From positions 1 through 64,000 of the forward strand of contig CAJNOI010000157.1 in the NCBI GenBank assembly GCA_905250115.1: a DNA stretch of 64,000 nucleotides, in the 5' to 3' direction. The number at the start of each line of letters is the position of its first letter. The first letter of the stretch is position 1. Below the pieces are notes generated by a model, which saw only the letters and a program-made list of their open reading frames with translations, ran no database searches and was not told the origin of the DNA. Position numbers and translations under genes: made by a program. Source of the stretch: Adineta steineri. Lineage: Eukaryota > Rotifera > Eurotatoria > Adinetida > Adinetidae. Positions 23,791-34,431 of this stretch are shown here, piece by piece.

Positions 23791-23860
23791 AAGAGTGGGT
23801 GCGTGTGGATGGAGACAAACGAGTGACTAATAGAATCTCCACACCCACACCCACACCTGT
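23791..23860. repeat. Telomere-like foldback 3, at the junction of blocks C and D
   Basis: GAGTGGGTGCGTGTGGATGG (23793-23812), about 24 bases of spacer, then CTCCACACCCACACCCACAC (23837-23856). The arms are complementary over about 20 bases with a few mismatches. The conserved 5' flank of F-box copy D begins right after it. Confidence 0.7.
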
Positions 23861-26760
23861 GAATTTCGTCCGATTTATTAAAATTCTGTTTAAATAAATG
23901 TCACGTAATAGAACTGATGTTCAAGATCTATCATCTCATCGCACTACTGCTAAATTTGTTTTTGTATCACCCAATCTACTGTTTCGAACATCGTCTTCTA
24001 TAATTTTACTGCTCTTCTGTTTATATATATGAAAAATAACGTAATTAATCTGTATATATATATACATCAAATTTTATCGAAAATAAAAACACGTGTTAAG
24101 CATTAAATACTTATTTTATTCTCTTATATTTCTTCCAAATAGAAAATGATAGAACAAAGAATAATAAATAGAAAATAGTGACTAATCGATGTTCATTTGT
24201 ATATATACCGAACAGAGAAAAAAATCCAGTTTCTTCACACCATTACAGTCAGTTGATTTTGTACACTTGAGAAAACTTTTACAAATTTATATTTACTTGT
24301 TACATAAATATGAATCAAATCAAACGACAACTAAGTTTAACTCAATTGATTGATGTGGAAACGAAAAGGCTACGAAGTAAATGAGAATTATATTAGAGTA
24401 ATTTTTTTTCATTTTGTTTTCTTTAGCAAGATTGAGTGACGAAAGGTAATTAGTAAACACGACTGTTAAAATCTATAATATATTTTTTCAGTATATGGTA
24501 CACCTGTTTTGAAAATTTATCCATTGAACTTTTGTACGAAATATTGGACTATCTTGATGCTTATGATATATATGAATCATTTTCAAATCTTAATAATCGC
24601 TTACAAACCCTTATTATTTCTTCGTCACTTTTACTCCGAATAAAACATGATTCAGAATCAAAACATTCGCTCGAAGATCATTGTCAACAAGTTATTATTC
24701 CAAATTCACATCGTATTCGTTTCCTTCATTTGTATGATTTTTCGACTGCTCCATCACTAATTGATACGTTCTTTAATCATTGCACTATTAATTCATCATT
24801 TTATCGACTTGAATCAATTAGTCTTCATAGAATCAAAACAGAGCAACTACTCACAAGTCTTTGTTATTTAAAATCTTTACCTCGTCTCTTTTCACTAAGC
24901 ATTTCTATAAGGAACACAATGAATGATAACTACTATGATCTTGGGAACATTTATTCACTAATTTTTTCTTTATCTTCGTTAAAACATAACACATTAGGAA
25001 CAGTTATTGATAAATTACAAATTAATATTCCACATGTAATCAACAACAGATTTAGTATAATTGAATATATGCATATTAATGATTATTTTACTCTTAATCA
25101 ACTAAATTCTCTACTTCATTATACACCACAAATTCGTCGTCTGTTTTGTCATGGTGTGATTAAATCGGACAAAAAATTCAAAACAGATCTATCATTGAAA
25201 TTACTACACTTAAAATATATTTGTTTTGAAGAAGTTTCTGTTTCATTTGACGAATTCGAAGTGTTTATTAAAGAAATATCCTCTCAATTACAAACGTTTA
25301 GAATTAATATATCTTCATATAAAAATTATCTTGATGGTAATCGTTGGGAACAATTAATTAAAGAATATATGCCTCAATTAAAAAAATTCTACTTTAGTTT
25401 TCATCAGAATATTAAAAATAATAAGAAGACAAATTTAATTGATTCAACTGATGGATTCATTAATCGATTTAGTTCACCATTTTGGATTGAACGAAAATGG
25501 TTTCGTGAGCTAAAAATATTTTGTCAAACAATGTACTTTTCAATTTTTCCATATAAGTATATTTAGAAAAATCTTTGCTGAAATGATTTTATATATTGTT
25601 TTGTTTTTTCTTTATCAGAAAAGAATGGATCGATCTTCATGAACATAAAGATACTGACACATATTCGAGACAAAATTCAATAGAACATAATTATATTGCT
25701 AATCGAGAAAAAACTGATCATGGTGTCATACAATTAACTATTGAAGATTATGAAGGTGTCGATCTTAATTGGCGATCTATTAAGAAATTAATACCTACTT
25801 TTAGAGCGATTAAATTTACTCATCTAAATATAGAACATGATAGCGTGTGTATTCACTTGTTACTCGATATTCTACGTCTGTTGCCAAATATTGAATCATT
25901 AAAATTCAGATTTATGCTGATATTTCCGTTACAATCTTTATCTATTGAACATTCTAGAGATCATCTATTAGTATCGGCTATTAACAAAATAACAAAAGTC
26001 AAACTTGGTCAGGTTACAGAAGAAGAAGAAATTCAGTTTTTTATCAATCTTTTTCCACAAATGGAATACCTTGAGGTACACTGTTTGTCAAATACAGATG
26101 TCCCATTACTTATGGAACTTATTTCAATGAATCGCAGGACACGTATTTCTAATCTCTGCTATCTGTGTTTCAATTTTCGTATGGCAGATGAAAATTTGGT
26201 TAGAACTTTAGCAAAGATAATCGATTCCGAGACAGTTAATGATAACTATACAATTCAGCGTAGTGGCAACAAAATTATTGTGCATTGGAAATTATAAGAA
26301 TGTAAAATTGACTTCCTTTTTATCTTTCTTTTTACATAAATAAAAATAGTACGATTCGTACACAAAATTAGTTAGAATCAGTTGTTTCATACTTTGCGAC
26401 ATATTTTCTCAATGGCTCGGACTCGGAAGTGCGATAACTTTGACTCCAGTCATCTACTTGACCATCGTTTTTCATTTGCTCTTATTAGAAACAAGCTACA
26501 ACTTATACAACCAAATTTTTATGATTCACATCTATCATTCTGAATTGAATGCATTGTATCTAAAAGTTTTAAGATCTTTTTTTACGTTATCCGTGTAGTC
26601 GTAAATATCAGGATAAGCGTATTACTGAAAATATGTTTTGGCTCATTCTATACTATTTTCGATCGTCTGTAAAGAGAAGAAGACATTGCTTTATGGATAA
26701 GTAATTTTTTAATCACCAGAATTATCGAACTGCGATGTGATAATTAAACAATTAGTATTT
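23861..26760 (+). repeat. Duplicated block D
   Basis: Direct repeat of block C, from AATTTCGTCCGATTTATT to about the AAACAATTAGTATTTC word near 26750, where similarity to copy C's 3' flank ends. Confidence 0.7.
24310..26297 (+). CDS. F-box/LRR-like protein, copy D
   Basis: Exons 24310-24376 (67 nt), 24427-24445 (19 nt), 24492-25556 and 25619-26297 join in one frame to 609 residues, the longest copy. The F-box region reads FENLSIELLYEILDYLD; LRR-like units follow, and the protein ends HWKL. The donor of the last intron is AA|GTATAT, so it is intact where copy C's is not. After that intron copy D has the insertion with RQNSIEHNYIANREKTDHG, shared with copy B. The 5' flank includes a TATATATATA run and the family's conserved block. 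Likely an SCF substrate receptor. Confidence 0.85.
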
Positions 26761-28086
26761 CTGGTTAATATTATATTAATAAAATTTGAATACTTCTAGC
26801 TATGCTATACAAAATACAACAACAATAAGAGTAAAGAATACCTCATAATAAAATGTAAACTCAAGCAAATAACGATCTAATTGAGAATTTTTGCTGATTT
26901 ACCCGTTTTTCGCCTATCAAAGTTTGATTTATATTTATTTTATTAGAGATTTTTAACTTTTAAAATATATGAATATATATTTTGCATTGTTTCAATATTA
27001 AAATTGAGAATTATAATGATCTTTTTCTATTTAAAATATATTCAAATAGAATTTTTTAACCAAAAATCATATATATTCCTTTACTGTTTATATGAATATC
27101 AAAGTTTTGCTGTCAAATATATATAGACGCATGTGAAGAATCAATTTTGCACATGTTAAAACACTCTAATATAGATATTCTCCTATTTTGTAGTAAGTCT
27201 TCATCAGTTATCTGCATTTATTAGAACGAATATTTGTATTTGATATATGAAGCGATGAAATATTAGAATATGTCGTCTATTATTAGTTGTATTTTTTATA
27301 ATAAACTCTAAAACATGATCTTTATTTCTTTACAAGCAAATTATATTTTTGTGAAATAAGGGAAGGGAAATATTGAACGATCAGGCGAATAGGATATGAG
27401 AATGTAGCAAAGTAAAAGAAAGGAGAGAAAGACTACACTTATGTAATATCACTCAATAATTAAAGAACATACTAGAAGTATCTTTGTTAAATAACAGCAT
27501 CAGAACGTAAATATACGTCGCCGGGACTCAAAGGGTAAATATAATATCTATATTTATAGAAAAAACCTTTTTATTACTCATTATCAAAATTCCATAGATC
27601 AGCATGATGTTTTAGACAGTCAAAATTAGAATTTCTTTTTATAACAACCACAAATAGTTCATAATATTCTGTTATATATTTTATTAATATACATCAGATA
27701 TAGAGTATGAACTAACAGATAAATACAACCAACATATTTATGTTTAGTTCTTTTTTTGTATATAAAAAAAACTCATTATTTACAGTTATTCTTATTTATA
27801 AAACAAAATCCATAAATTGAATAGAATTCTAATTTGATAATTAGGGGGAAAAGGAAGTCAACACTGTATATTAACCAAACAAGTTCTATACAAATATATT
27901 TACAAGTAAATACAACATAGAAATCGTAATTCTCATATATATTAACTTAAAATGTCTTGTCATGAGAAATGTGACTTTGTTGATATTACAATTATCCATA
28001 CTTAACGTCATCTTTTGACATTTTAAGATTTCTAATACATATTTATATAAATAAAAGTAATTTTATTGTCTTAAATGAAAAAGAAT
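26761..28086. other. Intergenic region
   Basis: AT-rich, about 1.3 kb, with no gene, repeat array or RNA that I can support. Confidence 0.55.
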
Positions 28087-29076
28087 TTAGTGTACACCAA
28101 TTGTTGTAGTTAAATCATGTACTCGATTATGTATTGTTTGTCGATTATGACATAGATATAAAATAATCTTTTTAACTTGACGACGAAAATTTGGTGTCGA
28201 AATATAATAAATATAAAAACTCATAACTGGATTAACATAAAATAAAATAATTGTTAATATACGAAATAAAAGATTAAATCCTGTTGGAGCAACTTTTTTG
28301 TCAACAAATTTTGAAAAATAAATATTTTGAGCACAATATGGGATATAAGAAAATACAAGTGCAATACATTGAAATAAAAGCATTCGTGATAATTGTTTAT
28401 CGATATTTAAACTTCCATTTTGATTTGTATGTTTTAACATTTTTAATTGTCGATATGTTAATGTACCAAATATACTTAAAAAACATACGGGAAATATTCC
28501 ATATAGACAAACAATAACAAAATATAAATAATAATTCGAATAGGTTAACGAAACAATTGAACAATCACCAGTACTCGATTTATCATAGTAAAGAGCCATT
28601 GGTATACTATGTAAAGCAGAGAAAATAGTAATACTTAAAATAATTATCTGGGTTGATCGTCTTGTTGTACTTAATTGTCGTAAACGAACTGATCTTGCTG
28701 TTATTAAATATCGATCAAATGTTGCCAAACATATACATGCTAATGAGATAACAAGAGATGTTTGTAAAACATAATATCGGAATTTACAAAGTAATACAGC
28801 ACTAGTTGGTGTTACTAAATTTTGATAACCGTCGACGTAAATACGAACGAAAAGTGGATAAAGTATTAAAATAAAATTTGCAATGGAGGTTGCAAGTAAA
28901 TATAAAGAACTATTACCGGTTCGATTATTTGCGTTATTTTCATTTGGAGTTTTCCGTGTAAATGACCATTTGGTAAATACACATATATTTAATATATTAC
29001 CAAAAAATCCAAGGATATACATTATTATACCAACTATAATCATAAGTTGATGGGAAATTACATCAAGTTCAACCAT
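28087..29076 (-). CDS. Rhodopsin-like GPCR, intronless, paralogue 2
   Basis: 329-residue single-exon receptor, clearly a paralogue of the gene at 17097. Both share GN in TM1, NNRxxNSSLYLL before TM2, CKxRYYVLxTS at TM3, LRQLSTT in intracellular loop 2, LSRMLL at TM6 and STPNFRRQVKKI after TM7. This copy keeps FDRYL and the NPVMSFYIY form of NPxxY, so it looks signalling-competent. The extracellular loop with Cys (GDCSIV) can pair with the TM3 Cys. The ligand is unknown. Confidence 0.9.
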   Translation of the reverse strand: MVELDVISHQLMIIVGIIMYILGFFGNILNICVFTKWSFTRKTPNENNANNRTGNSSLYLLATSIANFILILYPLFVRIYVDGYQNLVTPTSAVLLCKFRYYVLQTSLVISLACICLATFDRYLITARSVRLRQLSTTRRSTQIIILSITIFSALHSIPMALYYDKSSTGDCSIVSLTYSNYYLYFVIVCLYGIFPVCFLSIFGTLTYRQLKMLKHTNQNGSLNIDKQLSRMLLFQCIALVFSYIPYCAQNIYFSKFVDKKVAPTGFNLLFRILTIILFYVNPVMSFYIYYISTPNFRRQVKKIILYLCHNRQTIHNRVHDLTTTIGVH

Positions 29077-30880
29077 GTTTCAATCTTCACCGTCCTATAT
29101 GTCAATATTACAAGAAACTACTCATCTTTTCTGAGAAATAGTTTACTAGAAAATATAAAAAGGAAAGCCTTCTATTTATTTCTAAAAAGCTGATTAGTAT
29201 TATAAGAAAAGGAAATGAAACATTACTTTTTTTTTCTTACAAATAACGATACGATTCCTTAGAAAAACGTAATTAAGAAATATTTGTTGAGCTACTTTTT
29301 ATATCCGTAGTTTTTATGTCTTACACTAAAGAAAAGAAAATGAATATAATCGGCTCATCAAGAATAATATAGTCAGACAGACTGAAATTATTTTTCTTAA
29401 TAATTTAAGAACAACTATGAAAAAACATGAATATCACAATTAAGCTTTGTACTTATAGATTTAAATATAAAAGCATAATTTATATTTTTGAAAGAGACTA
29501 TAATTTAATTCTATAGAAATTTGGATGTATTATCTATTTTTTAACACATGAAACGATCTTATAAACGCATAGCTCTTCAATTATTATTAATTCAAGTTCG
29601 TAATTTAACACATATAGTTATCTTGGATCTGAGGTTAAACTCGATAAACCATATAACTTCATTGCCACAGTTGACATGAGAATTCAGGTGCGTTTGGAAT
29701 GCACGAAATAACTAAAAGAAAAAAAAATATCGAAAAAGATTTTTTTTAATAGAATAAAATAATTATTTGTATAGTAACTTCCAAGAAAAAACAACGAGTA
29801 AAAAATTAGGCGAACTCATTGTATCATATATTCATTTATTCAACGTTTGATTTTATAATATCTCATCACATAGCTTCCCTAAAATTATTATTTCCATAAA
29901 TTTTGCTAAGATCTACTAAATTAAATGTTTATGTCGCTTGTGTAAAAGAGGTTCGTTACTATGAAACACATAATAATTAAACATAAGTTATGACGACGTT
30001 TTTAATTAGACAAATTGATATTTTATTTTTATAATTAAAATATTATTTCTCGATGGAAATATTTAAAAAGAAAATAATACATAATCGCACATCTCTGTTG
30101 CTTTACGTTTATTTAACTCTCTTATATTTACCGTATTATTCTTCATCAATCAAATCAATTTTTTAAGCTTATTATCATAAAAAAATACAATATAATAAAA
30201 ACTGAATAATTCATTTCTAGCCAATAATCGATGTCCCCACTATTAAAAAAAATGTAATATATTTAAAAACAGCTTATAACTATAAAATATAGGGCAGTAC
30301 TTATGTAGAGAAAAAATTTCTTTTATTAATACGAAACCTATTCCAAACTCATCTGTGATAACTTTGAAAGGATTGAATAGTAAATAACCTAGGTTTTTTT
30401 AACCTAGTTTTATGTTGAATGGAATACATTTACAAGATAACAAAAGGTTATTCAGTAAAAATGATTATCAAAGAGAATCAATTTGATTTATGAAAAAGGT
30501 TTTATAACTCTTTTTCGTTATAAATAATATTTTTATTTTCAGACAAAACTATAATTTGTAGATATAGTTAAAGATTAATAAATCATAAACAAATAAAATA
30601 CAATAATCAATCTGACATGATCCATATGCAATCAAGCAGAAATTCGGAAACCTTTTATGAAAGTGGAAATGTTTTCATTAGAGAGAGAGAGAGAGAGATC
30701 ATATAACATTATTGTTTACGCGAAATCTAAGAAGTTATCTAATGAAAAATAAAGAGAATATCATGTAATATAATCATAACAAGAAATTATTTGTAATTTA
30801 TTTATTTTCTTTTAGAATTAATATCATAGATAAATAATTATTATATAAACTAAATTAATCAGAAAAAAATTATATAAATT
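29077..30880. other. Intergenic region
   Basis: About 1.8 kb, AT-rich, without a supportable gene. It contains a short (GA)n run at 30682-30698. Confidence 0.55.
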
Positions 30881-32246
30881 CTATTTTTTCCATATAGGAC
30901 CATTTGGAAATGAATATTGTTGTCGACTATCATCTTTCATTTGAGTACTATAACCAGGTTTAGTGGGTGCAACATATCGTCCATTTTTAATAATACAAGG
31001 ATCGTCAAAATGTTCATGTAAATGATCAACAAATTCTGTAATACGATTTTCCCATGTTCCACTAACAACAATAAAATCAATCATAGATAAATGTTGTACA
31101 AGTTCACACAATCCAACTCCACCAGCATGTGGACATACAGGTACATTAAATTTCGCTGCTAATAATAATACAGCTAAAACTTCATTAACTCCACCTAAAC
31201 GACATGAATCAATTTGACAAAATTGTAAAGCATTTGCTTGTAACATTTGTTTAAATAATATTCTATTCATTCCATGTTCTCCTGTTGCAACACCAATATT
31301 ATATGATCGAAGTGCTTCAGATATTTTAGCATGACCAAGAATATCATCTGGTGATGTTGGTTCTTCAATCCAATATGGTTGAAATTGTGCTAAATTTTTC
31401 ATCCATTCAATAGCTTGATCAACATCCCATACTTGATTAGCATCAACCATAATACGTTTATCATATCCAACTTCATCACGAATAATTTTTATTCGTCGAA
31501 TATCATCTTCTAAATCTCGGCCAACTTTAATTTTTAAATGTGTAAAACCGTCATTTAAAGCTTCTCGACATAAACGTCGAATTTTATCATCAGAATAACC
31601 AAGCCAACCAGCTGATGTTGTATAAGCTGGATAACCTTGTTCTTCAAGTTGTTTTATACGTTCAGATTTTGTTGATTCAAGTTTTTTTAACATATTTAAT
31701 GCTTCATCAGGTTTTAAAACATCTGATATATAACGAAAATCAATACATTTTATAAATTGTTCAGGTGTGAAACCTGAAATAAGTTTCCATAATGGTTTTC
31801 CTTCACGTTTAGCATATAAATCCCAAAGAGCATTGACAATAGCACCTAAACCTAAATGTATGGCACCTTTTTCTGGTCCAATCCAACGAAGTTGAGAATC
31901 ACTTGTTAAATGACGCCAAAAAGTACCCGGATTTGAAATAAATTCTTCAAGGGTACGACCAATAACTAAATGTGCATGAGCTTTTATAGCTGTACATATT
32001 ATTTCTGTACCACGACCAATTGTAAATGAATGACCATGACCCTCAAGTAATGGATCATCAGTATGAAGAATAACATAAGCAGATGAATAATCTCTATAAA
32101 TTAAAAACAATTTAATTTTTATTATACATAAAACTATCTTACGGATCAGGTGACATAGCATCACTACCATCGAGATGTTGAGATGTTGGAAAACGAATAT
32201 CATCAACTGTGATTCGAGTTATAGTAGTAACAGATGTAGAAGACAT
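30881..32246 (-). CDS. ENOSF1: Enolase-superfamily L-fuconate dehydratase (ENOSF1-like)
   Basis: Two exons, 32246-32143 and 32093-30881, giving 438 residues, close to the length of human ENOSF1. The splice at P-D-P|D-Y-S and the opening ITRITVDDIRFPTS match the family. Enolase-superfamily signatures in order are: QLRWIGPEKG, CIDFRYISDVL, QGYPAYTTSAGWLGYSDD, HLKIKVG (acid/base Lys), MVDANQVWD (first metal ligand), WIEEPTSPDD (second), ATGEHG (third) and CPHAGGVGLCELVQH (catalytic His region). The reaction is dehydration of L-fuconate to 2-keto-3-deoxy-L-fuconate in L-fucose breakdown, needing Mg2+. It is divergent from an SDR whose ATG is 648 bases away, a possible next or previous pathway step. 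Confidence 0.95.
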
Positions 32247-32893
32247 TATTAGTTTATTTCAATTGGAAAAAAAACAAACTCAAATAATGTTAGTTTAAAT
32301 TTAAAAAAAAGATAAGATTTATATTCGCATCTTCTCTTCTTTCCTTATCAAAGGTTACACGAGTCGGTTATAGAAAATGATTTTATTCATATCTTTTGTG
32401 ACCTTACATTCTTTGTTTGTTTTTATTCAATTTAGATAAGTGCATACCTTTTTCTTCGTTTTTTTATTAAAGATGAATCGTTATCATTTTAACGAATAAA
32501 ATATAAAATTCTTTTAAAAAAATCTACATTTCAGGTACATTTTGATTAAGAAATGAGTTTCGATAACAAAATTGTTGATAATTTGACTAGCCTAAAGTTA
32601 AAGATTTCTTTATTTTGAATTAATATTTGATTTTGATCGTGTAACGAATATACATAGAAGGCGCCACAAGAGTAAAACTTAAGACCTAAATTATGGGAGA
32701 ACAATACTATTCGCTTTAATCGATTTACAAAAAATAAAAAGATAAGAAAAAAGAACAAATTAAAAACAAGGTTATCGAAAAAAAGATTATACAAGTTATT
32801 CACAATTAGTTTTCATCGAATCTAAAGAAATAAAATCAATAATAGATGTTTGAATTTTCTTCTGTAGATTGATTAAATAACAATAAAAATAAA
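32247..32893. promoter_or_regulatory. Shared 5' region of the divergent ENOSF1 and SDR genes
   Basis: 647 bases separate the two start codons. The region is AT-rich with no recognisable motif beyond T/A tracts. A chance minus-strand ORF at 32546-32803 is low-complexity. A bidirectional promoter is possible. Confidence 0.45.
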
Positions 32894-33755
32894 ATGTCAA
32901 TTGAAGCGAATTCTCTTGAAAATTGGCGTTTATTACTTTCTAATAAAATTGTTTTTATAACCGGTGGTGCTGGTTGGATTGCACGACATATTGCTAAAAC
33001 ATGCTATGAACATGGATCTTATATTGTCTTAGCCGATACAAATATTGATAGAATTATTCAAGTTAAAAATGAAATATTTAATTTAGAAAATACAGATGAT
33101 CGAATTCTTCCAATTGAGCTTGATGTAGAAAATGAAGAAACAATTAAAAAAGCTATTGAAATAACATTAAATAAATGGAATACAATACATATTCTTATTA
33201 ATACGTTCGTTAACAGAAATATATATATGTAAATTATTATTCTTTTTATCTAATTATAGAGCAGCAGCATTTACACTTGGTTATGTTGAAGATGTTTCTG
33301 TTGATGATTGGTCACATGTTATGAATATTAATATTCGTGGTTATGCTTTAATGATAAAACATATTGTACCAATTCTTAAAAAACAAAATTATGGCTCAAT
33401 TATAAATATATCTAGTTGTGGTGGACTTGTTGCTCATTCAAATTTTTTACCCTATTCAACAACAAAAGGTGCTATTATTCAAATGACACGAAATTTAGCA
33501 CTTGATCTTGGTGGATTTAATATTCGAGTGAATACTGTAAGTCCTGGTGCTGTTGATTCACCAACATTATATCGAACAGCAGCTGAAGGAGGTATTACAA
33601 AAGAAGAATTTGATAAAGAACATGGAGGAAAATGTATTCATCGTCTAGGTCATCCACAAGAAATTGCTAATATGATAGTTTTTCTTGCTTCAGATTTAGC
33701 TTCATTTATTACTGGAGCAAATATGATTATAGATGGAGGATATACGGCTGTTTAA
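32894..33755 (+). CDS. Short-chain dehydrogenase/reductase, paralogue 2
   Basis: Exons 32894-33204 and 33260-33755 make 268 residues. Motifs are FITGGAGWIA (altered Gly-rich loop), ILINT|AAAF at the intron (NNAG replaced by NTAA), NISS, the catalytic YSTTK and IDGGYT at the C-terminus. It is a paralogue of the SDR at 15202, with the intron at the same codon phase. Divergence from ENOSF1 suggests a role in L-fucose or a related sugar-acid pathway, such as L-fucose dehydrogenase or 2-keto-3-deoxy-L-fuconate dehydrogenase, both of which are SDRs; this is inference from position only. AATAAA follows at 33787. Confidence 0.9.
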
Positions 33756-34431
33756 TATTTTCATTTAATTGAAATTGCTTTTCTTAAATAAATGTGAATG
33801 CCAAACAATATATACATATAGACTTTATAAATAGTTCTCTTTCTCGTAGAGAAGAGTCCAGTAGACATAAACTGTTTGTTTGCTTGCTTGCTTGCTTGTA
33901 TGTCCGCAGGGTCAAAAAAACATCGAAAAGCAATTTTTTACGGTTTTCATTTGTTGTTCCAGTAAATGTGAAGAAAGTGGATTTTTACGAGAAAGAGCTA
34001 AGCGAGTCCTCGGACGAGCGTTACTTGTATCTAAATAGGATTAAATATTCATTATTTTATGTTATATTTATAAGAAATCTTATTTTAAAACGCTGTAATT
34101 AAAACCTCCTCATAAAAAGTGGTTTTATAGTATCAAATTATCAGACACGGTTAAAAATAAATATCAGTCATTAATTTTGTTTTTCATAATCAGTATTTTT
34201 AAATAAAAATAAAAATAGTTTCATTTAAATTTTTATAAATAAAAAAAATTCTATATTTGTTTTTTTTCTGTACAAAAATTCTCATATGAAATCCACACAT
34301 AATTTTAATTCATGATTATTTTTTTGTCTTAACATAAACATATTTATAACGTTCTATGTATATATATATAAAAACAAAAGAACGGAAAAAATAATAATAA
34401 TAATTCTTGTTTTATATATAGAAGAAATTCT
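33756..34431. other. Convergent 3' flanks with TTTG/CTTG tract
   Basis: SDR 3' end, then a (CTTG)n tract at 33868-33898 followed by GTATGTCCGC and GC-richer sequence to about 34035. This may be a second example of the dispersed element seen near 11990. The rest is A/T tracts. Confidence 0.45.
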
